This document shows, piece by piece, positions 49,743 to 62,620 of a stretch of DNA of 64,000 nt. The stretch is from Galbula dea. Lineage: Eukaryota; Chordata; Aves; Piciformes; Galbulidae. Both the position numbers and the translations under genes were made by a program. Every line of letters starts with the position of its first letter. Position 1 is the first letter of the stretch. The DNA lies in contig VWZX01000041.1 of NCBI GenBank assembly GCA_013399015.1, forward strand, positions 244,799 through 308,798, in the 5' to 3' direction. The notes below the pieces were generated by a model. The model searched no databases and had not been told where the DNA came from. It worked only from the letters and a program-made list of their open reading frames with translations.

Positions 49743-50175
49743 TGTCCTGTGTTTGGCTAGGTAGGGTTAATTTTGGCACAAAAAGCTGGGGGGGCCACAC
49801 CCAGGATAGATATCTGAACCAGCCAACGAGGCATTCAATACTGTACAATATTCAATACTATACTGATATCATGCCCACTATATAAGGGGCAAGAGGTTGG
49901 TGGGGGCAGTCACAGTGGTTTTTCACATGTACAGCTCGGTGTTAATGAGTGGATCACAATCATATCACTGATTTATACATCACTTCCTTAGTTTTCTCAT
50001 TAATCCTATTGTTTCTCCATTCTGTGTATTGTTCTATTAAACTTTCCTTATTTCAACCCACAGAGTCTGGCATTTCGCTCCTGATTCTCCTTCTCATCCC
50101 ACCAGGGAGAAGGGGGTGAGGGGACACTGTGTGAGAGGCTGCGTGGAGCTCAGCTGGCAGCTGGGTCTAAACCAT
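49743..50175 (+). mobile_element. Solo LTR of an endogenous retrovirus (ERVL-like)
   Basis: It starts TGTCCTGTGTTTGGC right after a CR1 3' end. TATA box TATATAAG is at 49879-49886 and a poly(A) signal ATTAAA at 50036-50041, in the order of a promoter-competent LTR. The 3' part (CATCCCACCAGG...TAAACCAT) resembles the 3' part of the LTR at 2429-3011. The right edge is uncertain. No internal region. Confidence 0.72.
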
Positions 50176-50722
50176 TATATATAGTTCATTTTTTTCTTAT
50201 TTTGGATCCTCAGTTAACACAGAAATGCTCCCATAAGAATCTTCATTATAGTAATACTTCCAGCTGTGAAAACTGATGTTTAATTTCAGATGTTCTCATG
50301 GAAAATGTGTTTACTGAATCTAGATATCTCTTACGTTATACAAGTTTTTTAGCAATTATAGCAGCCATTTTTACTAAATGAAAGAAATTGAGAAGTGATG
50401 CTTTTCCTGGTTTTCAGATCATTTTCAGATTTTGTGACTACTGAAGGTGTCTTCTAAATACACCTAACTAAAATGCTACTAAAATATTGTTGATTTAAAA
50501 AGCTGTGTGTAGTAGGAGTAGTCAATATGCGTTCCAGACAATGTACCATTTAACCCATTCCTTATTTTTTTATATACTGGCAAGGAAAAGACTGTTTTAA
50601 GTATATGGTGATGGATCTGTTTAGTGACCTTCCATTGACAGTCATGATTTTAACCTTGTAGTATTCCCAGGAAATAGAGACTGAAGCATAAGAAAATGAA
50701 AGAAACCTGCAGTCATAGCAAA

Positions 50723-50804
50723 TTGAAAATATTAAGTAATTGCTAGGTATTAGGAATATATATATTTCAATATATATTGAAAATATTAACTAATTCCTAG
50801 GTAT
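50723..50804 (+). repeat. 28-bp direct repeat around a 16-bp palindrome
   Basis: TTGAAAATATTAAGTAAT... at 50723-50750 recurs at 50777-50804 with two mismatches, offset 54 bp. Between the copies is the perfect palindrome TTCAATATATATTGAA (50766-50781). AT-rich; it may be a slippage duplication. Confidence 0.75.
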
Positions 50805-52364
50805 CCGAAGGCAGCGTGTCTCAAGGAGGCTTCAGGCTGTGTAATGGATTGTAATGGTAGGCAAGGTGTTAACTTCTGGGGAGAGTAATGTTGTTAGAAA
50901 GATTTGCAGTTTCTCTTCCCCATTTCCATAATAGGCATAAATCAGAGAGTTTATTTTTATTGTTGGACAGAAGGAGCTTCTGTTAAAGACTAAAGAGGAA
51001 GAGGATGATTTGCTTGAGGTTCTTTTTTACCATGTTAATATTGTTGGGTTTCTGCCTATCCTAGCAGGAATTGGTAACATTCACATCCACTCGGTCTCGT
51101 GAGAGGAAATTGTCAGAAAGGCAGAAGGTTGTACCTCACTTTTTTAGGCTTGTTTTCTTTTATAGTTGTAAGCTCAGGAATCAACTATCTACAGTACAAT
51201 GTCCTGTGTTACTCTTTCTTTTGTTCAAATATAATACAAACCGTATTCAAAAGAACCTTAAGTTCATCCCTCTGTCCAAAACCAGGGTCACTCTAGCTAT
51301 AACAGTGTTTCACCTGCTTAAAAACCCCCTATGATAACAGAGAGAGTATATGCTCCTCATCAATTTATCCTGACAAAAACTTGGATTACAGTCACTGCAA
51401 CTGAAATCTGTTAGTTCTTGTCATGCGTACCACAAGCATTTAAACCTTTTATTTTTACACTCATCATGTACTTTACAACTGCTATGGCATCCCCTCTCCT
51501 GCCTTTTTCAGTGACTGATGCACTGTGTCTGATCTCTGCTCACATTCAGTGGTTCCTGAACCTCTGAATGAATGCACTAGTTGGTCTCCTTCTGTCTCTT
51601 ACTGGCCCATGTCCTTGGCACCCAGAGCTGCTAGTGTTTCAGTGAGGCTTTATGAGTGCCTAAGTGGATAGAGAAGAAGGATTGTTTCATGTGTTGTACG
51701 AGGCATACTCCAATGTAGACACTTCAGTACAATGCCTGCATTTTTCACCATAGCATGATGTTGTTTTCTCTTCTGTTAATTATTAGACCTCTGAGATCTA
51801 TTCCCACAGAACTGCTGCTGGGACAATAGTGTCCCAGTAAATGCCATTTTCTCATTGAAGCTAATTTTGTTGTATTTTCCAAAGGAGACCTGCATTCTTG
51901 CATTCTTTTCTTGTTTGTTTTTTTCTAGTTTGCCAAAATTGCCCTATGTTCTACCTTGATCTTCACCAGTATTTTGAGCTCAACACATCGAATAATATCT
52001 ATTCCATTCTTCTTGCTATTTTGAAAGTACTGATCAGTCCTGGGTCAAACTAGTTTTTAAAACCCCACCCAATGAAACCCTGGCCCATATCAACTCTATG
52101 ACCATTTAAAAACCCCCCAAAACTAGGTTTCTCTGGTTTGTGCTAAAGAACACTCGCTGTGTCAGGATAAGAAATCTGCTACTTGTCTATCACACAGGCC
52201 AGTCTGCAGAGACTGCTACCAATGACTGAGAAAAGGAATGCAAAGAGCTGCCTCCACGCCTGAAGTGGAATTTAAGTATGGCTCTAGGCTGCCGCTGCTG
52301 TGATGGCTTTTCTCTTCACAGTGGGTGGGCTGAGTTATAAATGTTAGCACAGAAGGTTCACGTA

Positions 52365-52660
52365 TTACAGAATCACAGAATCATTACAGTTGGAAAGGAC
52401 CCTCAAGATCATCTAGACCAACCGGTAGCCCTACACTACTCTTAACCCTAAATCATCCCCTGAAGAAACACATCAATCCTCTTCTTAAAAACCTCCAGGG
52501 ATGGTGACTCCACCACCTCCCTGGGCAGCCTATTCCAATATCTCACCACTCTTTAAGAAAATAAATTCTTCCTAATATCTAATCTAAACCTACCCTGGCA
52601 CAACTTAAGCCCATTCCCTCTAGTCCTGTCACTAGTCACAAGGGAGAAGAGGCCAACATT
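52365..52660 (-). mobile_element. CR1 LINE 3' end, closely matches the copy at 37.9 kb
   Basis: TTACAGAATCACAGAATC, CATTACAGTTGGAAAGG, then an uninterrupted match to the 37.9 kb copy. It runs on to the CCCTCTAGTCCTGTCAC segment. Confidence 0.9.
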
Positions 52661-53344
52661 CTTCACAAATCTACAAAGGAATAGGTGTCCTTGGCAGACA
52701 AAGGCAGCCACAGGTTCTTTATTCGTAAACCCTATAAAAATGTGAAACTATTTAGAATTACTGCCATAATTACGCCACAGTTCATCTGATGTTTAGTAAC
52801 ATTAAATTACCAGTCTTAATTAACACTTTGTGTTTAGTGTATAAAAAGGAGGAGTAAGACTGGAATTTCCCTGAGAGTTTTGGGAATGCTTATCAATTTG
52901 CCTAGCGCTTAGTGCTGTGTGCATAGTGGGGAGAAGAGGTATTGCTTACAGCACAGAATTCAAAGTCTCATGATCTGTGTTCTTTCTTGGCTCTTTCTAG
53001 TCTATCTCAGCTTAGAGAAGTTATCATACTTCTGTGTTTATATTCTCCTATATGACTGAAATAATCCCAGAAAAGTGGAAATGAAAGACAACCTTAAGAG
53101 TTCATGTTACTTCCTCACTGAGGTAGTATTAGTTATAAAAAGATATAAGCATTATAAATTCCTGAGAGACATTTGTGTTCAAATTTCTGATGAATGGGGC
53201 TTAAAAACTCCCCAACTAATTTCTTTAAGAGCTTCTTCCATAGTATTACAGTGTTTGTACTAACCTTCAGCTTCTGCATATTATACTTGGTTCTTGTTTT
53301 TATAAGAAGAGTTAATCACTCTTCTTTTAATAATATCTAATATA

Positions 53345-54235
53345 TCAGAAGCCTTTCACCTCTCTGTTTCCAGATGATTCCTCTTTTCCAGACTGTGAAC
53401 CCAGTTTCTTCAACCTTTCCATTTAGGGCATGTTTTCTAGTTGATTTATCATTCATGTTGCCCTTCTCTGGAATTTGGCCAGTTTGCCTACGTCTTTATT
53501 TTGTTTGTATTTAAAGCAATACCATACTTCTCTTCACCAGCACTCAGATGCACTGGATTTTCACATCTATTCTGTAATCCACAACAAAACTGTTAATTTA
53601 GAACAAGCTGAGATTTACATTTTTTTGTAGCCATCACATTATTGATCCCTACTCAGTGTGTGACATTTCACCAAATGCTTCATTACTCTTTTGCTAGCAG
53701 GAAATTATTCTTCTTTTTGAATTTATGTGTTTTCATTCTTCCTTCTCAAGGGAAGTTTCTCAAGTAATTTGTGCTTCTCTGTCTTAATTTTCATCTGACT
53801 GTGTTCAAACTTTCTCTTACCCTAATCAAAATAATTTCAACATTTTGTCCTGCTCTGCAGAGTGCTTGCAATTCCCACCAGTTTTGCACTGTGACAGGTG
53901 TTATAACTGTGATCTCCAGTATTTTATCCAAATTGTTAATGTAAACATTGCTAGTACCAGGCCTGTGGGAACTGACTTAAATGGGTTCTCCACTTGTCAG
54001 CACAACACAGATGACTACTGTTATGTATGTTTTTTCATACAGTAAAACCATCCCATAGCAGTGTCCATCTAGGCTATATTTCACTAGTATCCCTATAAGA
54101 ATATAATATGTGATTGTGCTGGATATACATCAATGACCTCTCCTTGGAGAGGTCAGTAGGTCTCCTGCAGCAAGAAGGAAACATAGTTTGACATGATTTG
54201 TTCTTGACAAAGCCATGTTGGTTCTTGCTAGCACA
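53345..54235 (-). mobile_element. Old, diverged CR1/L3-like LINE remnant
   Basis: On the plus strand the order of recognisable pieces follows the complement of an amniote CR1: CTTCAACCTTTCC, GTTGCCCTTCTCTGGA, GCAGAGTGCTTGCAATTCCC, ATCCAAATTGTTAATG, GTGTCCATCTAGGCTATATT and GACATGATTTGTTCTTGAC. It is much more diverged than the other CR1 copies here. It could be several fragments. Confidence 0.65.
54134..54155. repeat. 10-bp perfect inverted repeat with 2-base loop
   Basis: TGACCTCTCC, TT, GGAGAGGTCA. It lies inside the old CR1 remnant and also forms two everted AGGTCA half-sites. Confidence 0.7.
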
Positions 54236-57200
54236 CTTCAGGCTTTAGGCTTACCTAAGAGCAGAGTAGATTTCTGCAATGAACCCAAACAAGATTACTT
54301 AAGAGCAGATGCCACTCCAGTAGCACAGTGTGTTAGCTGAAACCCCTTGATGTGCAGTTTATAATTGTATAACTGGAGAGGTACTGCTAAATAACTAGCA
54401 GCCACACAGGATGAAGCTGAAAATATATGGAGGCTAGAGAGTACTAGGGGGAACTGTCCTGTTTGCTTAGCTGTTCCCATTCCTATGAAGACAAATTTTA
54501 TAATCCTTGTTGGAGACTGTGATGGAGGATATAAATAGCCTGACCTTCTCCAGTCATTATTATATAGTCAGGGCAACCTTTTTGCATTCCCCCTTCTTTG
54601 TTAGCATCACCTCAGTCTAGAGCACAATGAGTTGGATTAACCAGGTCTGTGGAGCATGGTGACATTGGAAGAGCAACCAGTTGTGTGGGGCTATGGACAG
54701 GAATGGGGAAGATCCTCTGTGTATGTAGTACAGGAACTGCAGGAGCAAGAGGACTGCGGAGCAGCAAAACGAGTGAATATTAATTATTTCTTCTTCACTT
54801 TTCATCTCTAATCTTCTAAAATTAAACATTGTGTTAAATTTGAGATAACCTTATAATCAAGTCAGTATGGTGTGAATGCACTGTGTAATTAAAATATATA
54901 TTGTCTCACTTCAGGAAATCATACCTCTTCAAACCTGTCTATAAATCACATGTGCTGGAGATGAGAAATCTGTTTAAATGCATTTCTGAACCAGGGTTTA
55001 TGCATTTAAAGTATTTTAAGTTAAAATGAAAACCAAAAACCTGCAGTGTTTGTATTTCATCATGATACTTACTATGTGACCCAGGCAGTTTTAGGAATTT
55101 CACCTCAAATTCTTGTTTACCACCTATGGAGCATGATAAAGTAAAACAATTTAGTCAGTTTTAGCAGCTTACCTACACTGCCATGCAAATCTAGAAGATA
55201 AAGTTGTCAAAACTGAACGTAAGTACCATGGAGTCAGGCTGCTAATGCTGCAACAGATTCGGTAAGTGCCAGCACTGTCACTGACATTAGGGCAGCCATA
55301 TATTCAGGGTAAAGCAATTTATTTTAGAGTGGCTAAAATGCAGTGAGCACCATATGTAGTGCAGAGGGTTTGTATTTGGGAAATTTTTGTTGCCTTCTTC
55401 CATATTTCTCTTGCAGTCATGAGAACTAAGCAAAAACAGGAGGTGAGACAATAAAACATCTCAGTGAAGGAGGGATAAGATTTTTTTAAAATCTTATGTT
55501 TATGACCATTTTCAAGTCTTTTATTCATAGCTCCTGGTCAAAACCCCACTTGTTGCTTTCCAGCCATCCTTTATTTTGAGAACAGACATGGGATCAGGAA
55601 TGACTTGATTTCCAAATATTGCTCCACCATCTTCTTACAGTGAAGGGTCTCTATTTCTTGCTATTACCATTGTGTGATTGATCTCCTTAGTCACAGATTG
55701 TCACTTCTTTCCACAGATGTGGGGAGGAAGAGGTCAAATCACTACACATTTGAACCCCCTCCCCTTCCCCTGAGAACACTTTTGCACAGAAACATCTGGC
55801 AGCATTACAGAGGTTTCAGAACTCTTCATTTCCGTATGTCTTGAATCAGTCTTTGGCCAAGTTAACCCAGGCAGTAAAAACAAGCTATTGTAAGAGAAAT
55901 GCAGCTGTCACTTGTAACATTAGGCCATGAGTGGCATTGTAGGTGGTGCTTCTAATTAGTTGCTTTATCATTTCACTCTTAGTAAGGAGCTTTGAGCTAA
56001 GGCTTAGCAAATGTGTCCTTTAAGGGACCGTGTCTCCTCCCATGGACAAGTCTGTTACATTTACCAAGAGAATGTGCCAGACTTGCTTGACCTAAATTTT
56101 GTTATCCAAACCATTATCCAGGCACTATTGGTCATTGGTAGTTCTGACAATGTGTTACTGAGAAGAATCCACATTCTGCAGACATCACAATAGACCTGGT
56201 GGATAGAGGTGTTAATGATGCAGTAGCTCCTTAAGACAGTGTAGTAGAGGACAGACTAATAAAGACTCTGTTACTAGCTAATGCAGGCAAGCTCAGTGCA
56301 GCTCCAAAGGAGCACTGATATATATATGTTGCACTTTAGTAGTTTGGAGGGCTTTTGCATTTTAGTTTCTACAAGTGAATGTTGCAATGATAACAGACCT
56401 ATCTTAGTGCTGGTTATTTGCAGTAGGAAGGAGCTAAAGTGGTCAAAACAGAGAAGAACCAGCATTGCAGAGCTCTAGGTTGTGGAGCTCTGAGCTCTAA
56501 GAGGAAGTATTCCTTCATTCAGGCTGCCAAAGCTGGCATGCCGAGCAAACCATGTGCCTCTTTCAGTGGCATATTTCCTGTTCTTAATAAGTGGAAGTGG
56601 TCTGCAGGGGAAGTGATGTCTCTGTCACAAGTTTGAAAGCCCAAGGGTTTGACTAGCAGACTTGGAGGACTGTAGGTGGCAGATAAGAACTATTCTGCAA
56701 AGTTCAGTTTCTAATTCACCGTGTTGATCAGATTTTTTTTGTTCTTTACCTTCTGAACATGTCACAGTTCTTACCTGGATAGGATAGTCAGAGGTTCTGC
56801 TCCCAAACCCAGTTGCAAGGCACTATACTCCTGGGAAAGGAGTAAAATAATAATTAAATCAGTCACAATCAAGTCATGCTAAACCACTTCTTTCCTGTGA
56901 AGCTGAATACACAGAATTTGAAGAATTCCCCAAAATAGCTGCCCAGTAATGTTGCTCTCCCACCTCCACTCCAGCAACAGAGACAGAGGGAACACTAGAA
57001 GGGGAAAAAACAGATTTCAATTTCAGAAATTACGAAAGTTACAATAAACCCCAAGAATTTTGAGTTCATGCTGCCTCAAACACTTAAAAGGCTGATCATG
57101 TTTAATGAAACCGTGGAAACCTATGATTTGTTACATAGACAGCATGTCATGAAGTGGGCCCAAAGGAGTCTATGCAGTAACTCAGTCTCCTCACTCATCT

Positions 57201-60200
57201 GGATGCTCCTATGACCTAACTATGAGGGAACAGCAAGCCACCCTTCAGTTTGTCAGTATTGCCAAATTTCACAATTTATGGCAATCCTTTCTGTGACTGC
57301 TATATTACTTCAAGGTTCCTTGGTGTATTAGAACATTGGAGAATCTCACAATTTTTTTACCTTCCTGATTATTGGAAAAAGACTTGAAGCATGGATTCAG
57401 ATAGGAGAACACACAACCCATGCAATACCGTATTTTGAAAATGTCATCAATTTAAGCAGAATTTCTTTATAGCATTTTAGGCTGGTTTTTTTGCTCCCTG
57501 TGGTCATTATGAGGCTCCTGGTTGACGCAGCGTTTGATACACTGTATGGCAGCAGGGTAATGCCATGTCATGATAAAGTAATGATGCACACTCTTGTCAA
57601 CTGAAGGTTGCAAACTTGAACAGATAGCCTGTCTTCCTCTCTTACACATTGGTCAGTAGAAGCAGAGAATTAGTTGACAGGGATGAATCTTATCTGCTTT
57701 TCTATGAATTTTGTTTCATATTTGTAAAGCTCATTTCAAATTCAAAACCACCAACGTTCCTATAAGCATGTTTCCTGAAGTCCCGGCCTCTGCAGCAATG
57801 TGTTTTCAAGGACAGGCAGCCACCAAAATCTTATCATCAACAGATGCTGCAGTGAGTCACTAGTATGATTCACTGACCTAGTTCTAGCGCACGGGATTGT
57901 AAAAATGGGGCCAGGTTTTCCTATGCCTCAGGGAGAGAGTGCAGAGTGCCAGCTTCACTACACTAAAATGAGAGATGTGACCTTGGATGGGGGGTACTAG
58001 CAGGAACACACAGTCTATCCTCAGAAGTTAAATGAGGTGACATACAAACTTCAAAAGCAAAGCCTGCCGCCAGTAGTGAGAGAATCTTTACAATCCTGAC
58101 CATACTGACCAGTGCTGTATCACCACCAACAGAAGCCAGTGTTATCCTTACATTTTCCAAGGCATGGACAGTTATGGACGCAGCCAGATGGGGCTGTCAG
58201 GCAGGTTATACAGTTGCAGTTCAACCAGCTGTTCATCTACAGGGCTTTTCTTAGTGTTGCAGTACAGTGAGGGAGGGAGCATCCTAGGCCAGTTGTTTAA
58301 ATTTAAAGACCCTTATCTATAGGTCACTTCCCCTGTTACTTATTACTTCCTCTTGTAAATATTTCTAAAATGATGGGCAAACACTTTGCAGTTGCAGACA
58401 TGTATTTGGAGTCAGCAGAATTTTAATGTAAACTAGGATGCTGCTATGAAGAGTTGGTTACATTCTGTTTACTCCTATCCAAGTTCACATTCTACTAGGA
58501 ATGTGATGAACCATACTTCACAAATACTGTGGAAAGATCACAGTATTCCAAATATCACTCCATGAAAACTGTCAATGAAAAAATGCAATGTGGAAATATA
58601 TCATGAAAATGAACAGGCAATGTACCAAAAGCTGCACAGCACCTTGCTAAGAGAGGGACCATGAAAAGAGCTGAGGCTGCCAGTAGAAGGAAGAGAATCA
58701 CAGAAAAGGCAAAGTGGAGGACAAGAAGAAGGAGCTTAGCTGCAAAAAACAAAGGGTGAATGTAATGGTGTGGTGCCTGTTCTCAGACTAGCTGTTCCGA
58801 GCTTGACCACCAAATTGCTAGACAGTGAACTCAATGAATCACACAGATTGGAACGATCAGATGTCATAAGAATTAATTCAAATTGTACAGCAATTGAAAA
58901 AAGCATAAAGGCAGCAATTTCTTGTTGACAACATTAATACTTCATCTTAAATGGAAAAGGCTCAGGTTTTATAGTTCTGGGTAATACAAATTTATTAAGT
59001 ACTTCTAAAAAAAAGAATAAAATTCTAGATTCTGAGACAGGTTTTGCTATGAGACAAGACTGTAGTCTTTGCATATCTCAGAAAGGATTAGCTTCCATAA
59101 TTCTAAAATATCCCTTTGAAAGCATGTGTCCATGCCTAAGGCAGGGTTTTTTCAGAGGCATGCATCTGTCCGTAAAGAAGCAATAATTAAAAATCCACTT
59201 TCAAAAAGCTTTGAATTTTTAGAAAGGAATTCCAAGAACTTTGCCATGGTGTCAGTTCTAACTTTACTACTTGATGTAAATGATTCTTAGGCTGCTTATT
59301 TAAAGGTGACGTCTTGATATGCACCTTGGGGACTTAAGTGCCCAAGTTGCACTGAAGTGCCTTGAGGCAGAGCACACATTTCCTGTAAAAACTGCTGCCT
59401 ATATTAGTATCTTTTATGTTCATAAGATCCAAAATGTAGCTTCTTATCTGTATAATCCTATTCTATTTCTCATTTTGTTTGGAGAATGTTAAAAATGAGG
59501 AAGACACATTTTTGCTTGTAGGTATACATAAAAGTATATGAAAGGTGCTGGATCTTCCACTTTTTTAAGATGAGAGCCTTTCCATAAAGTAATGACAGTC
59601 ATTTGCCTCTGATCTATAATATTCAACTCTTCTAACTGAGTAGCAAATTATGGATACTACATGAATCTATTTAGCTTTGTCTTATAGTTCCTGTGTTTGC
59701 CACAAGAAAATGGGGAAATGAAACAGAAAATTAATTAAGGAAAAGTGTTAGCTCTAATGGGGACTTGGGTGATTCGCTTACTTGTTGGCTTTTTTCTGTA
59801 CACTTGTACTGTGGAAGTAAAAAAACATGGAAGGAGAGAAAACCTCAAAAAACCTAAACAACCTTCTATCACTTTCATGTAATAACATCTTCTACAGCTC
59901 CGCACTTGTAAGCAACCCTAGAATAGCAAACCTGTGCAAACAACTCAAATCTTCTGAGAATCCTGTGTGTAAAAAGTTATTTTGTGCAAAAGTCAGCACT
60001 TGTTCCCAGCTCAGCACTTGCTGCACTTCTGCAGTAATAGGACAATGTGAATGTATGACAGAAGAAAAACACTTGGACGAAGATGTCATTTCCAAGTTCA
60101 CAAGGAGTAAGTAAAACTGTATTTTGTCATTTACAAACCAATTTTCTTATATACAGGAAAAAGTGCAAAAGGTTATGCCTGGGCTTTGGGTATTATGCAG

Positions 60201-62259
60201 TATTAATAGAACAGGAAGATGTGATTTATTTTTTTTTTTAATTTCCTTGCCAGAATCCTGAGGTCACATTAAGCAAGGAAGGGTGAGGCAGACTGGGATA
60301 ACTGACAAGCAGTGTTTAAGGATTTGCTCCTTTTTACAACTTTGGGGGAATAATTCCACTGTTCACTCAAATGTTTTCAGAGTACCCTTCTGCCTTTTAG
60401 CTGTATCCTGCAGCTAAAATGTTTAAACTTGTTCTGCTTGTACAGCAGTGTGACAGGGACAGTTGGACTGCTGAGGTCTACAGAGCTGTGTTCCATCCCC
60501 ATTCTTCTCTTTGTCTGAAACATGACTCTCCTTTTCCCATATTCTCTCTTCCAGTTTCTGACTCATTCAGTTTCTTTTTATACACGGGAAGGAATGATTC
60601 CAGTGTGCAAGAGGTCAGGGCTGCTTCCACAACTTTGTCCTGCTCATACAAAGGCAGTATGTAGATACCTCTCATTCACACAGTGCTATGCAGACTTCAG
60701 AGACCAAAGTATCTTGCTCACAGCAGGTGTTTTTTCCACAATGTTCAGCTCCCGTGTATGCATCGTCTCCTTCCGGTGGCTGCTGGGGAGGGGAGGGTGC
60801 TCTGGAGGAAGAACAGAGCAGCCGGATTGTCATCTGTCGTGTCAACAAAACCAACAAATTACTACTATGATTTCAGCCACAAAGTAATTTTATAACCCTG
60901 AGTTATACAAGATTCAAGTGTTTTTCCTCATGCTCACGATAGTGACCTTTAATGACTGTTTCCTGGTCAAATAAACACCAAACTTTCGGAAAAGGAAAGT
61001 CCGATTACGTACTGAATGTTCTCAACTCTGACATAGAGCTGGGAGTCTATCTAATAACTGGATTCATGATGAACCATCATTGTCAGAACATGTTTTACAA
61101 ACTGAAGTTAACCTGTGGAGTTATTTGTCAGGCATTTAACCAGAAAAATACTGGATATTTTATCCGGAACACAAGCAGCCTTTTTTCAGCGTACAGATGA
61201 CATGCTCCTTCAGGCAAATTATTCCTTTGGCTGAATTAGCTAGGTAAATAACTATGCAGAGTTCTTACTCCCGTGTTTGCAAATCTGAATTAAATTTTAT
61301 TTCCTTTACAGGTGCACTATATATATGAGTATGTCAAAGTCTCAGTCTTTGGGACTCTGTTTTGATTCAGCAAAGCTCAGGTCCTTTAAAACAGAGGGGA
61401 ACTCTGGTTCTTAGTCATCAGCAGAACTCCTGGTGGTAATCAGCAAGGGCTCCTGGTGATCATCACCAGGTGGTTAAGAAACACTTTCAATACCACTGAA
61501 GTCTTGTTCATATTTTCATGCCCTTCAGTCATGGAAAAAAAATTGAAATCAGAGACTCAGAATATTTTAATTCCAAACTCCTAATGGAGGATGGTAGCAA
61601 GCTAGAGGGCGCATGGTTGTACCAAGTAACTCATGAATAGACACCCATTGGCCTATAATTGTACGACAAGGGCCTACTGAAAATATGTATTTGGAGAGTC
61701 CTGTAATAGTATAAGCTATACATTATGGTTTAGAAGTCCTTTAATAGACAGTTAATCAATTCAAACACACAGAACCCTGTGTGTGGGAGTGTCTGCTAGT
61801 GAGACAGATCCTGTACAGTCAGGGAGAAAAACCCACTGTTCTCTGGAAATATAATCTAATTGCCTTTGTATGCCTTTTAGGAGTTTGTAAGGTATTGCCA
61901 ATACCGGTAGAGCTGTCTCTCCTTTTCTGAAAAATCATAGTATGTTTTAGGTCTACCATAGACATTGGCTTTGTCCCAAGGTGTCCAGTGGAGACTTCAA
62001 GTAAGTAAGTCTTAAAGTGCAATACACAAATATTTTGCAAATGGCTAGCACAGGTGTTTCTTTCTTGACTAAAATCCATATTCTGCTTTAACCCAAGTTG
62101 CTGTGTTTATTTCTTAATGATTAGCACTCTATTATAGAGACTTTTTCAGTGATGTAGTAACAGTACACTCTTTCCGAAGGTGTCCTGTATACTTGATTTT
62201 TTCAGTGTTTCACAGACTCATTAATTCAATCCCACCTCCTTCGCCCTTAGGAAATTTAT
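54236..62259. other. Intergenic, no gene recognised
   Basis: About 8 kb. A 95-codon plus-strand frame at 59827-60114 ends by a good splice donor (see findings) but has no recognised domain. Otherwise nothing supported. Confidence 0.5.
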
Positions 62260-62395
62260 GTATTTCCTATGTTACAGGTGCAGAAATTACAGGTGCAGGG
62301 GAGGGACAACACTTCTCGAGGTGGTAGTAGAAGAAATCAGTAGCAGAGCCTGAATGAACCCTTTGTTCTCCAGATGTCTGATCTTGCATTTCAAT
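62260..62395 (-). mobile_element. MIR-like SINE remnant
   Basis: GTTACAGGTGCAGAAATTAC, TCTCGAGGTGGTAGTAG, CAGTAGCAGAGCCTG and GATGTCTGATC match the complement of MIR in the right order. It lies about 230 bp left of the solo LTR. Confidence 0.55.
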
Positions 62396-62620
62396 TGAGA
62401 ATCCAGGACAGCATCTCAGAACCGAAGGGGCAAAAGTTCACCTTCCCAGTAGCTGTTCTCACAAGCTCCTGCACCGAACTCCTCTGGTTCATCCCAAGTC
62501 TCTCAGATGCCTTTGAGAATTGCAAGTCAAAAACCTATTCTTCATCATAGAACTGTTTTCTGGCAGCTGGCTAAAGTCAGCACAAAACTATAGAAACCCA
62601 TCCATTGCCTGTTGATAGGA

